Assembly (NCBI RefSeq): GCF_001665685.1
Contig: NZ_LZTB01000114.1
Coordinates: forward strand, 1 to 64,000
DNA: 64,000 bases
DNA from: Mycobacterium sp. 852013-50091_SCH5140682
GTDB lineage: Bacteria > Actinomycetota > Actinomycetes > Mycobacteriales > Mycobacteriaceae
Reading direction: 5' to 3'
In this document: piece by piece, positions 42,443-50,974 of the stretch
Layout: every line of letters begins with the position of its first letter
Numbering within the stretch: position 1 is the first letter of the stretch
Program-made: the position numbers and the translations under genes
The notes under the pieces: model-generated
The model's input: the letters and a program-made list of their open reading frames with translations, nothing else
Databases searched by the model: none
What the model was told of the DNA's origin: nothing

Positions 42443-42487
42443 CTAGCGAGCCCGACAACACCGCAGAGAGCTGGTCCGTTCCGTCAC
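42443..42487 (-). CDS. leaderless Cys-Cys leader peptide (candidate cysteine attenuator)
   Basis: GTG at 42485-42487 opens a 14-residue ORF, MTERTSSLRCCRAR, ending TAG at 42443-42445. A -10-like AACACT (42495-42500) lies 7 nt upstream, so the mRNA likely starts at the GTG. Both Cys codons are TGT, the rarer choice in such GC-rich DNA. Polycysteine leaderless ORFs that act as cysteine-responsive attenuators upstream of sulfur operons are described in mycobacteria; this one stands 48 bp upstream of cysteine dioxygenase. Function here is inferred. Confidence 0.7.
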   Translation of the reverse strand: MTERTSSLRCCRAR

Positions 42488-42503
42488 GGCGGCCAGTGTT
42501 GCA

Positions 42504-42509
42504 TAGATT
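42504..42509 (+). promoter_or_regulatory. -10 box for leaderless lpqV transcript
   Basis: TAGATT, 6 nt before the ATG at 42516. It lies back to back with the minus-strand -10 of the Cys leader ORF, only 3 bp apart, so the two divergent promoters overlap. Confidence 0.65.
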
Positions 42510-42515
42510 GGCGTC

Positions 42516-42968
42516 ATGCGCAGTAACACCTGGGCCGTGCGATGGACGATCGGCGCCGTCGCCGCAACCGGCCTCACGTTGTTGACGGGATGTTCGTCGT
42601 CCGGCGATCAGGGGCAGCCGTCCGCGTCCTCCGCGACCCCCTCGGCCGCCTCCACCCGCACGGCGACACCCACCGCCGCCCCGGGCCAAGCGGCGGTCTC
42701 GCCGGGTGGGGTCACCACCGCGGTGGGAGCCGACGCCCAGTCCTCCGAAGAGGAGTATTTCCAGGCCTGCCACGCCGCGAAGGTGTGGATGGACGAGAAG
42801 GGCGGCGACCCCAAGGCGCAGATCGAACCGTATCTGGCGTCCCTGCAGACCCCTGGCGCAATCCCGGGGCCGGGCACCTACAACAAGGCCTGGGCGGAGT
42901 TGGAGCCGGGCCGTCAGGCAGCGGTGATCGTCGCGGTCCGTGCCGCGGCCGATCAGCTCTGCGGCTAG
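42516..42968 (+). CDS. lpqV: lipoprotein LpqV
   Basis: 150 aa, counterpart of Rv1064c by position and build. Signal peptide with lipobox LLTG-C26, a Ser/Thr/Ala/Pro-rich linker (about 27-75), then a ~75-residue domain with two Cys (QAC, QLCG end) likely joined by a disulfide. Anchored on the outer face of the plasma membrane. Function unknown. Confidence 0.85.
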   Translation: MRSNTWAVRWTIGAVAATGLTLLTGCSSSGDQGQPSASSATPSAASTRTATPTAAPGQAAVSPGGVTTAVGADAQSSEEEYFQACHAAKVWMDEKGGDPKAQIEPYLASLQTPGAIPGPGTYNKAWAELEPGRQAAVIVAVRAAADQLCG

Positions 42969-43068
42969 TTCGAATCAGGCTGCGCCGAACCACCCGTCTG
43001 GCCGCGCTGGGCGGCCACCCAGGCGCGTCCGCGGGCGACGGCGGTGGTGTGCGCGCCATACTTGCGCC

Positions 43069-44697
43069 GTGCGATTTCGCGTTGCGCTCAGCCCCGCGCT
43101 TGTGCCCTACCAACGACAGTGGTTGCGCGGCGACGTGTTCGCCGGACTCGCGGCAGGCGCGGTGGTCATCCCGCAGGCGATGGCGTACGCGACGGTGGCC
43201 AACATGCCCGTCGAGTTCGGCCTCTACAGTTGCATGCTGCCGATGGTCGTCTATGCGTTCATGGGCGGTTCGCGCAGCATCAGCGTGAGCACCACGTCGA
43301 CGGTCGCGACGCTGACCGCGTCGACGATGCTGGGTGCGGGCGTGCTCGCCGGATCATCGCACGCTCCTTCGTAATTGATGACCTTGACACTGCTCGTCGG
43401 GGTGATCCTGCTGGTCGCCCGGGTGGTGCGGCTGGGGTCGGTGGTGGAGAACATCAACGAGGCCACCCTGATCGGGCTGAAGGCTGGTGTCGGGTTGACC
43501 ATCGCGGCCGGTCAGCTACCGAAACTCCTGGGTGTGACACCGGATCCGAATCACGAAGGCTTCTTCCGGGTGCTCGCCTCGGCGCTGCGCCAGCTGGGTC
43601 ATGCCCATGTGATGACCGTGGTGCTCTCACTCGCCAGCATCGGGCTGCTCTGGTTCATCGGCCGTGCCTACCCGAAGGTTCCCGGCCCGCTGGTGGTCGC
43701 GAGTCTGGGTATCGCGGGTGCCGCGTTCGGTGGGTTGACCGCACTCGGCGTCAAGTTGATACCCGCTGTGCCGGAAGGACTTCCGGTCCCCGGATTGCCG
43801 TCGTTCGATCAGATCGGTCATCTGCTGCCAGGGGCGCTGGCGATCGCGATGATGGCCTTCCTTGAGACCGTGTCGGCGGCGCGCGGTATCCGCCGCCGCG
43901 AAGATGCACAGATCGAACCGGACCGGGAGCTCAGCGCGCTGGGGCTGGCCGCGGTGGCGGGTGCGTTCTTCCACGCACTGCCGCCGTCGGGTGGCTTCTC
44001 ACAGAGTCAGGTGAACACCCGGGCGGGCGCCCGCAGCCAGGTGTCGGGGTTGGTGACCGCGGCGTTGGCGGTCGTGGTGGCGCTGCTGCTGGCGCCGGTG
44101 TTGTCCAAGCTGCCGGAGGCGACGCTCGGCGCCATGGTCCTGGTTCCGGTCCTCGGGCTGATCGAGGTCCGGGCACTCAAGGCGCTGTGGACGTTCAGCC
44201 GCCGCGAGTTCACGTTGGCGATCCTGGTGATGACAGTGGCGTTGACCGTGGGCCTGCTTCCTGCCGTCGCCGTCGGAGTGCTGCTGACGCTGTACGCGGT
44301 GCTGCACAACGCGAATCAGCCACATGTCGTCCAGGTCGTCGACCACGACGGCATCAGCGCCGACGGACCGGAAGGCGAGCTGGTCCAGCCGGCCGATCCT
44401 CTGGTGCTGCGGCCGCAGGTGGCGCTGTACACCGCGAATCTGAGGGCCAACACCGCGATGATCCGCGTCATGGCGCTGTCGGCCGATCCGCCGCCAAAGA
44501 CGTTGGTAGTGGACCTTTCCCGCCAATTGACCATCAGCACCACGATCCTCGACGGCCTGCGTGATCTGGATGCCGACCTGGCTGCGGCGGGGGTCCGCGT
44601 GGAGTTCACCGCGATGCCGCCTGCGGCGCTGGCTCTGGCACGTCGGTGGCCGTGGTGGCAGGACGTCGAACGCGAGCAGCGTTACCGGCAGGTGTGA
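43069..44697 (+). pseudogene. SulP-family sulfate/anion transporter with in-frame stop at codon 102
   Basis: From the GTG at 43069 (with CATACT 6 nt upstream) the frame gives a SulP start (SPALVPYQRQWLRGDVFAGL...), then TAA at 43372-43374, and the same frame goes on without shift to 44697. The second part holds the remaining helices, the SulP region ETVSAARGIRRREDAQ, and a C-terminal STAS domain (KTLVVDLSRQ). Only one codon is wrong, so this is a point nonsense change or a base error. A shorter product from ATG 43378 would lack the first helices. Intact, it would be ~541 aa, a normal SulP length. Confidence 0.85.
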
Positions 44698-44727
44698 CGC
44701 CACCGTCGGCACGGCAGAATGGAACGC

Positions 44728-45693
44728 ATGCGAGTTGCGCTGGCTCTCGGCAGCGGAGGTGCGCGGGGCTACGCGCACATCGGCGTCATCAACGAACTGC
44801 GCGAACGCGGCTACGAGGTGGTCGGGGTCTCCGGCTCCTCGATGGGGGCACTGGTCGGCGGGCTGCACGCCGCGGGCAAGCTTGACGACTTTGCCGAGTG
44901 GGCACGGACTTTGACCCAGCGTGCGGTGTTGCGGCTGCTCGATCCGTCACTCACGGCAGCGGGGATCATGCGCGCGGAGAAGATCCTCGACGCCGTCCGC
45001 GACATTCTCGGCGAGGCCACCATCGAGGACCTGCCGATCCCCTATACCGCGGTCGCGACGGATCTGATCGCCGGGAAATCGGTGTGGCTGCAGCACGGCC
45101 CGGTCGATGCGGCGATCCGGGCATCGATTGCCATCCCGGGTGTGATCGCCCCGCACGCGTTGGGCGGCCGGTTGCTCGGCGATGGCGGCATTCTCGATCC
45201 GTTACCGATGGCGCCTATCGCCGCGGTCAACGCCGACCTGACCATCGCGGTGAGCGTGTCCGGGGGTGATCCCGGCACGGCCGCGACCCCGGAGGATCGC
45301 GAGCCACGCCCGAGCGTCGAGTGGCTCAACCGCATGTTGCGCAGCACGTCGGGGGTTCTGGATACGGCGTCGGTGCGCAGCATGCTGGACCGGCCGACGG
45401 CCCGCGCGGTGCTGAGCCGGTTCGGGGCGACGATTCCCGACGGCGAGCTCGCGGAGACCGACACCGACGACATCCCCGAGACCGCGGGGGCGCCGCGGTT
45501 GGGCAGCTTCGAGGTGATGTACCGCACCATCGACATCGCGCAGGCCGCGCTGGCCCGGCACACGCTGGCGGCCTATCCGCCCGATCTGCTGATCGAGGTG
45601 CCCCGCACGGTGTGCCGCAGCCTGGAGTTTCACCGGGCCGGCGAGGTGATCGGGATCGGCCAGGAGTTGGCCGCCCGCGCGCTCGACGGCTGA
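44728..45693 (+). CDS. patatin-like phospholipase (RssA type)
   Basis: 321 aa, counterpart of Rv1063c. Oxyanion loop GSGGARG (8-14), nucleophile S38 in GSSMG, catalytic Asp in GDGG. ATG at 44728 is preferred: the N-terminus MRVALALGSGGARG fits the family and CAGAAT, a -10-like hexamer, ends 7 nt upstream. The ATG at 44719 would overlap that box. Stop lies 1 bp from that of the next, convergent patatin. Confidence 0.88.
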   Translation: MRVALALGSGGARGYAHIGVINELRERGYEVVGVSGSSMGALVGGLHAAGKLDDFAEWARTLTQRAVLRLLDPSLTAAGIMRAEKILDAVRDILGEATIEDLPIPYTAVATDLIAGKSVWLQHGPVDAAIRASIAIPGVIAPHALGGRLLGDGGILDPLPMAPIAAVNADLTIAVSVSGGDPGTAATPEDREPRPSVEWLNRMLRSTSGVLDTASVRSMLDRPTARAVLSRFGATIPDGELAETDTDDIPETAGAPRLGSFEVMYRTIDIAQAALARHTLAAYPPDLLIEVPRTVCRSLEFHRAGEVIGIGQELAARALDG

Positions 45694-45694
45694 C

Positions 45695-46552
45695 TCAGCC
45701 GGCCAGGAAAGCGGCGACCGCCGCGGCGACGCGCTGCCCCTGCCTGCGGCCGGCCTGCGCCGAGGGCACCCGACAGGCCGGATCGAGCGGGTTCGCGCCG
45801 AACGCGGCGACCGCGTCGTCGTCGGCGTAGACGCCCAGCGATACTCCGGCGAAACCGTCGATCTCGGCGCTGACGCCGGCCCCGAACGGCGACGGGGTGT
45901 CCTTCCCCGAGGGCACCAGCACAACGGCGGCGGCGCAGTCGGCGGCCAGCACCATGTTCACGCTGCTGTTGACCCCGCCGTCCATGTAGCGCCGGTCACC
46001 GATCGTGACCACCGGCCACACTCCGGGGACCGCGCAGCTTGCGGCGACGGCGTCGACGAGCTCGACGCCGGAATCCCGGTCGAAGCTGACCAGCTCGCCG
46101 CGATCGATGTCGACGGCCGAGATCCGCAGCACCCGCTGCGGCCACTCGTGAGATGGCAGCCGCGCGGCGATCACCTCTCGGCGGACGGCCTGGGACACGG
46201 TCGGGGTGTCCAGGGCGACTTGGCCGATCTTCTGGAGTTTCTGGGTCTTGTCGGTGTTCGGGGTGAGCATGGCATCGAGAAACAGGTCGGTGACACTGTC
46301 GATGCCGACACCGGGGTCCAGTTCGGCCGATTTCGCGCCGATCTGCCGTCGGTAGAGCTCGTCGAGGCTCAGCCCGCTGCCGAGTTGTGCGGCGACCGTC
46401 GAACCGGCCGACGTGCCGACCAGCACGTCACTGTCCAGCAGCGCCTTGGCCGTCTGCGCGGATTCGTCGGCGATGCCCCGCAGAATGCCGGTCTCCCATG
46501 CGATCCCCGCGATGCCGCCGCCTGCCAGGACCAGTGCACGTTTGGCTGCCAC
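45695..46552 (-). CDS. patatin-like phospholipase (Rv1062-like)
   Basis: 285 aa, same length as Rv1062. GGGIAG oxyanion loop (11-16), nucleophile S48 in GTSAG, Asp in MDGGVNS. Distinct from the neighbouring patatin (different loop and length), so the two are old paralogs rather than a fresh duplication. Cytosolic; lipid acyl hydrolase activity expected. Confidence 0.9.
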   Translation of the reverse strand: MAAKRALVLAGGGIAGIAWETGILRGIADESAQTAKALLDSDVLVGTSAGSTVAAQLGSGLSLDELYRRQIGAKSAELDPGVGIDSVTDLFLDAMLTPNTDKTQKLQKIGQVALDTPTVSQAVRREVIAARLPSHEWPQRVLRISAVDIDRGELVSFDRDSGVELVDAVAASCAVPGVWPVVTIGDRRYMDGGVNSSVNMVLAADCAAAVVLVPSGKDTPSPFGAGVSAEIDGFAGVSLGVYADDDAVAAFGANPLDPACRVPSAQAGRRQGQRVAAAVAAFLAG

Positions 46553-46582
46553 GGGATTCCAGTGTGCCAGCCGGACGCGGGC

Positions 46583-47443
46583 TCACCCGGCAGGGTGCTG
46601 CGATGCGGCGGCCTTCGCGGTGAGATCGGCCAGTCGCAGCAGATGCTTGGGAGCATCGGGAAAGACCACCTCGCGGTGGATGTTCAGATCGGCGTCGACG
46701 TGCACGAGTTCACCGGGCGCCAGCTGCTGCCAGGCTTCGCCGTCCATCGGCTCGCTGGGGAACACCACCGCCGGATGCCGGGCGAGCTGGTCGGAGTGTG
46801 CGGCGATGCGGTGGCTGCGCATCCGCATCCGGTGCTCGGCCAGCTCACGGCGGTCCAGCAGGTAGAGCTCGTGGGTGGCCGGATAGCGCAGCGCCCACAG
46901 CCCGGTGGCGGTGCTGAGCAGAACGTTGACGGCGTATATCGGCACGGTGTCGGCGAGCCAGCCGATGGCAGCACGCAGACCGGCGGTCACGTCGCCGTCG
47001 GAGCGGCGGGTCTCCGCGGTGATCAACGCGAACACCCGCTCGGAATCGCTTTCGCCGCCGACCAGGTCGGCGACTCCCAGCTCGTCCAGCCGCGCATCGA
47101 GGACGTCGAGTCCTTCGACCACGCCGTTGTGCGCGAAGATCCGCCCGTCCTGCAGGAAGGGATGGGTGTTGCGAACCTCGAGTGCACCGGTCGACGCGTA
47201 CCGGACATGCGCGATGAACGTGGTCGCGGTGAGGTCATGCGCCTCCGTCGCGAAGGCGCAATCCTGCCACGCCGCAATCGGTTGCTTGTACACATGCGGT
47301 GCGCCGTCGGGCCCGAACACGCCCAGACCGGTTCCGTCCGGGTTATGCCTGCTCTGGGCGGCGAGGCTGTCCGGCGCGTTCAGCAGCCAGAAGGTCGCCG
47401 TGACGGCGTGATGGCCGGCGTGCAGTCCGAACAACCGGCACAT
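46583..47443 (-). CDS. class II glutamine amidotransferase
   Basis: 286 aa Ntn-hydrolase, counterpart of Rv1061. Catalytic Cys2 directly after the initiator (MCRLFGLHAG), with NPDGTGLG, HVRYAS and FAHNGVV forming the glutamine site. Similar to YafJ/EgtC types, but no ergothioneine genes are near, so the acceptor is unknown. It lies 30 bp upstream of the patatin on the same strand. Confidence 0.9.
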   Translation of the reverse strand: MCRLFGLHAGHHAVTATFWLLNAPDSLAAQSRHNPDGTGLGVFGPDGAPHVYKQPIAAWQDCAFATEAHDLTATTFIAHVRYASTGALEVRNTHPFLQDGRIFAHNGVVEGLDVLDARLDELGVADLVGGESDSERVFALITAETRRSDGDVTAGLRAAIGWLADTVPIYAVNVLLSTATGLWALRYPATHELYLLDRRELAEHRMRMRSHRIAAHSDQLARHPAVVFPSEPMDGEAWQQLAPGELVHVDADLNIHREVVFPDAPKHLLRLADLTAKAAASQHPAG

Positions 47444-47518
47444 CGGTCAGCGTCGTTGCTCGACGACCGGCGACTGCGACATGATGCCGATAGTAGCCGC
47501 CGGACGAAGGGAACCGAG

Positions 47519-48562
47519 ATGACCGCGACGATGCGGGCCGAGCGCTTCTACGCCGACACCAAAACGGTTGTTGTGGAAGATGTTCCAATTCCGGAGCCCG
47601 GTCCGGGCGAAGTTCTGGTGAAGGTGGCGTTCTGCGGCATCTGCCACTCGGACCTGAGCTTGATCAACGGCACGTTCCCGGCGCAGGCTCCGGTGGTGAC
47701 GCAGGGGCACGAGGCGTCGGGCACTATCGCCAAGCTCGGCCCCGGGGTGACGGGGTGGGCCGAGGGCGACCGGGTGATCGTCGCGGCGGGCAGACCCTGC
47801 CTGACGTGTGCCAACTGCCGGCGCGGGGACATCGCCAACTGCATGCGGATCCAGTTGATGGCCTTCGCCTACGACGGCGCGTGGGCCGAGTACACCGTCG
47901 CGCAGGCATTCGGGCTGACCCGCGTGCCCGACAACGTGCCGTTGGAGCAGGCCGCGATCCTGGCCGATGCCGTGTCGACGCCGTACGGCGCGGTGGTGCG
48001 CACCGGCAAGGTCGGGATCGGCGAGTCGGTCGGGGTGTGGGGACTCGGCGGCGTCGGCACCCATATCGCGCAATTGGCGCGACTGGTCGGCGCCGTACCG
48101 GTGATCGCCGTCGACATCAAACCCGAAGTCCTCGACCGCTCACTGGAACTGGGCGCCGATTACGCATTCGATTCCCGTGACGAACAGCTCGGCGAGAAGA
48201 TCGCCGAGGTGACCGGCGGCCGTGGGCTCGACGTCGCGTTCGACGCGGTAGGGCTCAAGTCGACGTTCGAACAGGCGTTGGGACAGTTGACCGTTGGCGG
48301 CCGGCTGGTGTCGGTCGGCATGAGCGCACAGGAGCCGACCGTGGGACCGACGTCGATGTTCGGCCTGACACAGAAGCAGGTGCTGGGCCATCTCGGCTAT
48401 CAGAACGTCGACATCTCGACGCTGGCGACGCTGGTGTCGTTGGGCAGGCTCGATCTGTCGCGGTCGATCAGCGGCATCGTCCCGTTGGAGGACATCGCCG
48501 CGGGCATCGAGAGGCTGGAACGCCAGGACGGTAATCCCATCCGAATCCTGGTGCAGCCCTAG
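47519..48562 (+). CDS. zinc-dependent alcohol dehydrogenase
   Basis: 347 aa MDR-family enzyme. Catalytic zinc ligands in CGICHSD (C39 or C42 region), H64-E65 in GHEASG; structural zinc C94, C97, C100 and C108. NAD-binding GLGGVG. ATG at 47519 with GAAGGGA upstream. Oxidises alcohols or reduces aldehydes with NAD(P). In M. tuberculosis the Rv1060 slot differs, so this may be a lineage-specific gene. Convergent with the Rv1059-like gene. Confidence 0.9.
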   Translation: MTATMRAERFYADTKTVVVEDVPIPEPGPGEVLVKVAFCGICHSDLSLINGTFPAQAPVVTQGHEASGTIAKLGPGVTGWAEGDRVIVAAGRPCLTCANCRRGDIANCMRIQLMAFAYDGAWAEYTVAQAFGLTRVPDNVPLEQAAILADAVSTPYGAVVRTGKVGIGESVGVWGLGGVGTHIAQLARLVGAVPVIAVDIKPEVLDRSLELGADYAFDSRDEQLGEKIAEVTGGRGLDVAFDAVGLKSTFEQALGQLTVGGRLVSVGMSAQEPTVGPTSMFGLTQKQVLGHLGYQNVDISTLATLVSLGRLDLSRSISGIVPLEDIAAGIERLERQDGNPIRILVQP

Positions 48563-48565
48563 GGA

Positions 48566-49612
48566 TCACCGCAGATCAGGAGCCGCCTTCCCACTGATCA
48601 GCGGCAGGTCGGGGTAGGTGGCGATGCCGGGTGCCGCCGCGCACACCGCGGGTACGGAGTTGACGCAGTGCGCCGCGGTGGCGACGACGCCGGGTTCGGG
48701 GCCCTGCTCGCCGACGATGCCCTGAAATCCGTTGATCACCATGGTGAAATCCGGATTTCCCCGGACCTGCATCTCGTAGCGTTGCCCGGCCGGCCCGAAA
48801 GTCCATGCCGGGTCCAGGTTTTCCTCACCCATCAGCCAGTTGACCGTGATCCGGACGACGGGTTCGTCGCCGACGAGGGCCTCCCAGTGGAACTTCCGGC
48901 CGGCAACCTGACCCGGTTCGATGACGCCGATCGGCGACTCGATGGGCGCGGTGGCCACGGCTATCTCCTGGGTGGCCCTGATCCGCGGCTCGGCCTTGAA
49001 TCCGACCTGGTCCACGATCAATTTGATGGCCTGGATGAAGCCGCCGTCGAGCAGCTTCTGCATCGGCCCGCTCAGCGCGCTGTCCGGCTCACCACCGAAG
49101 CCCATGACATGGCGCACCACGTCGGGGGCCTCGTAGGTGCGCAGGTCGGAGAACTCCTCGGCGCGCACGAATCGCACGCCGGTGGACAGCGCCGACATCA
49201 GCAGCGGGAACTTCTCGCTGATGCCGCCGGGTGCGATACCGGTGCCGTGCAGTGTGGTGCCGCCTTCGAGTGCGGCAGCCCGCAGCGGCTCGGCCTGCTT
49301 GTCGGATGGGTAGAACCAACCGATCGGGGTGACGACGTTCTTGCCGGACCGCAGCAGGGCCGCCACTTCGTCGGGGTTGGGCACGAGCGGCGCGTAGATC
49401 ACCGCGTCGGCGTCCAACGAGAGGATCTCGTCGACACTGTTGGTCGCGACGACGCCGACGGGTCCGGTGCCGATGAGCTCTCCGACGTCCCTGCCGTTCT
49501 TGGCGTCGGAATGCACCCAGCACCCGGCCAGTTCGAGGTCGGGGTGTTCAAGCACGCCCTTGATGGCGGCGACGCCGACTCCGCCGGTCGCCCACTGCAC
49601 GACTTTGAGCAC
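48566..49612 (-). CDS. dihydrodipicolinate-reductase-like NAD(P)-binding protein (Rv1059-like)
   Basis: 348 aa. N-terminal Rossmann fold (VVQWATGGVGVAAIKGVL) similar to DapB, with a longer C-terminal domain of the kind found in steroid or diaminopentanoate-type dehydrogenases. GTG at 49610-49612 has GGGAGGG 8 nt upstream. The KstR-type palindrome at 49634-49647 lies 22 bp upstream. A role in sterol breakdown is suggested by this operator; the reaction is unknown. Confidence 0.82.
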   Translation of the reverse strand: MLKVVQWATGGVGVAAIKGVLEHPDLELAGCWVHSDAKNGRDVGELIGTGPVGVVATNSVDEILSLDADAVIYAPLVPNPDEVAALLRSGKNVVTPIGWFYPSDKQAEPLRAAALEGGTTLHGTGIAPGGISEKFPLLMSALSTGVRFVRAEEFSDLRTYEAPDVVRHVMGFGGEPDSALSGPMQKLLDGGFIQAIKLIVDQVGFKAEPRIRATQEIAVATAPIESPIGVIEPGQVAGRKFHWEALVGDEPVVRITVNWLMGEENLDPAWTFGPAGQRYEMQVRGNPDFTMVINGFQGIVGEQGPEPGVVATAAHCVNSVPAVCAAAPGIATYPDLPLISGKAAPDLR

Positions 49613-49633
49613 GGCACACCCTCCCAACAGAAC

Positions 49634-49647
49634 TAGAACGTGTTCTA
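49634..49647. promoter_or_regulatory. perfect KstR-type operator in a divergent promoter
   Basis: TAGAACGTGTTCTA matches TNNAACNNGTTNNA at all 8 fixed positions and is a perfect 14-bp palindrome. It lies between the starts of the Rv1059-like gene and the Ltp thiolase, so one site can control both. Confidence 0.85.
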
Positions 49648-49691
49648 TTTATGTCTACACTAAGCGCGCCGCGATATGTATGTTTCTCGAC

Positions 49692-50882
49692 ATGGTTAAC
49701 AAAGTGTTCGTTGTCGGTGTGGGGATGACGAAGTTCGAGAAGCCAGGCCGGCGCGAAGGCTGGGACTACCCGGACATGGCGCGGGAGTCGGGTACCAACG
49801 CGCTCAAGGACGCCGGGATCACCTACGACCAGGTCCAGCAGGGCTATGTCGGGTACTGCTCGGGGGATTCCACCTCGGGTCAACGCGCGCTCTACGAGCT
49901 GGGTATGACGGGCATCCCGATCGTCAACGTCAACAACAACTGTTCGACCGGGTCGACGGCGCTTTACCTTGCCGCACAAGCCATCCGGGGCGGCTTGGCG
50001 GACTGCACCATCGCGCTGGGCTTCGAGAAGATGCAGCCCGGCTCACTTCAGGCCGGCGCCCAAGACCGGGAATCGCCGCTGGGCCGCCACGTCAAAGCAC
50101 TGGCCGAGATCGATGAATTCGCATTCCCGGTGGCGCCGTGGATGTTCGGCGCGGCCGGCCGCGAACACATGAAGAAGTACGGCACCACCGCCGAACATTT
50201 CGCGAAGATCGGCTACAAGAACCACAAGCACTCGGTCAACAATCCGTACGCGCAGTTCCAGGACGAGTACACACTCGACGACATCCTGGCCGCCAAGATG
50301 ATCTCCGATCCGCTGACCAAGCTGCAGTGCTCCCCCACCTCCGACGGGTCCGGCGCGGCCATCCTCGCCAGTGAGGCGTTCGTCGACAAGCACGGACTGG
50401 CCGCTCAGGCCGTCGAGATCGTCGGACAGGCCATGACCACCGACTTCGCCTCGACCTTCGACGGCAGCGCCGCCAACATCATCGGCTATGACATGAATGT
50501 GCAAGCCGCCCAACAGGTCTACGCGCAATCGGGCCTCGGCCCCGAGAATTTCCAGGTCATCGAACTGCACGACTGCTTCAGCGCCAACGAGTTGCTGCTC
50601 TACGAAGCCCTGGGTCTGTGCGGCGAAGGTGACGCGCCGCGGTTGATCGACAACGACGACACCACCTACGGCGGACGTTGGGTGATCAACCCGTCCGGCG
50701 GGCTCATCTCCAAAGGCCACCCGTTGGGCGCGACGGGCCTGGCCCAATGCGCCGAGCTGACCTGGCAACTGCGCGGCACCGCCGACAAGCGTCAGGTCGA
50801 GGGCGTCAACGCTGCCCTGCAGCACAACATCGGCCTTGGCGGCGCCGCCGTCGTGACGGCCTACCAGCGCGCCGAGAGGTAA
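49692..50882 (+). CDS. lipid-transfer-type thiolase (Ltp/SCP-x)
   Basis: 396 aa SCP-x thiolase. Active-site C84 in VNNNCSTGSTAL and GHPLGATGL near the C-terminus. This group includes Ltp proteins of sterol side-chain degradation, where some act as thiolases and some as aldolases. No SCP2 domain is fused. -10-like TATGTT (49679-49684) ends 7 nt before the ATG, giving a leaderless mRNA. Shares the KstR-type operator with the divergent gene. Confidence 0.88.
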   Translation: MVNKVFVVGVGMTKFEKPGRREGWDYPDMARESGTNALKDAGITYDQVQQGYVGYCSGDSTSGQRALYELGMTGIPIVNVNNNCSTGSTALYLAAQAIRGGLADCTIALGFEKMQPGSLQAGAQDRESPLGRHVKALAEIDEFAFPVAPWMFGAAGREHMKKYGTTAEHFAKIGYKNHKHSVNNPYAQFQDEYTLDDILAAKMISDPLTKLQCSPTSDGSGAAILASEAFVDKHGLAAQAVEIVGQAMTTDFASTFDGSAANIIGYDMNVQAAQQVYAQSGLGPENFQVIELHDCFSANELLLYEALGLCGEGDAPRLIDNDDTTYGGRWVINPSGGLISKGHPLGATGLAQCAELTWQLRGTADKRQVEGVNAALQHNIGLGGAAVVTAYQRAER

Positions 50883-50890
50883 GACTTCTC

Positions 50891-50955
50891 CCCGCGAGCA
50901 GACACGCCGGCACGCGACACGCCGCGTTTCGGGTACCCAGATGTCTGTTCGCGGG
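50891..50955. terminator. composite palindrome between the Ltp and tetR genes (GCGAGCAG family, member 3)
   Basis: Outer arms of 13 bp, 50891-50903 (CCCGCGAGCAGAC) with 50943-50955, one G-U pair. The inside shares CGGCACGCGACACGCCGC with the element at 25705-25763. It starts 8 bp past one stop and ends 19 bp before the other of two converging genes. Confidence 0.75.
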
Positions 50956-50974
50956 AGGAACAAGCGGGAGAAAA

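Noticed and set aside
46148..47518. Long N-terminal extension of the alcohol dehydrogenase frame
   Set aside because: The extension is antisense to a patatin and the glutamine amidotransferase and has no family similarity; the ATG at 47519 starts the known domain.
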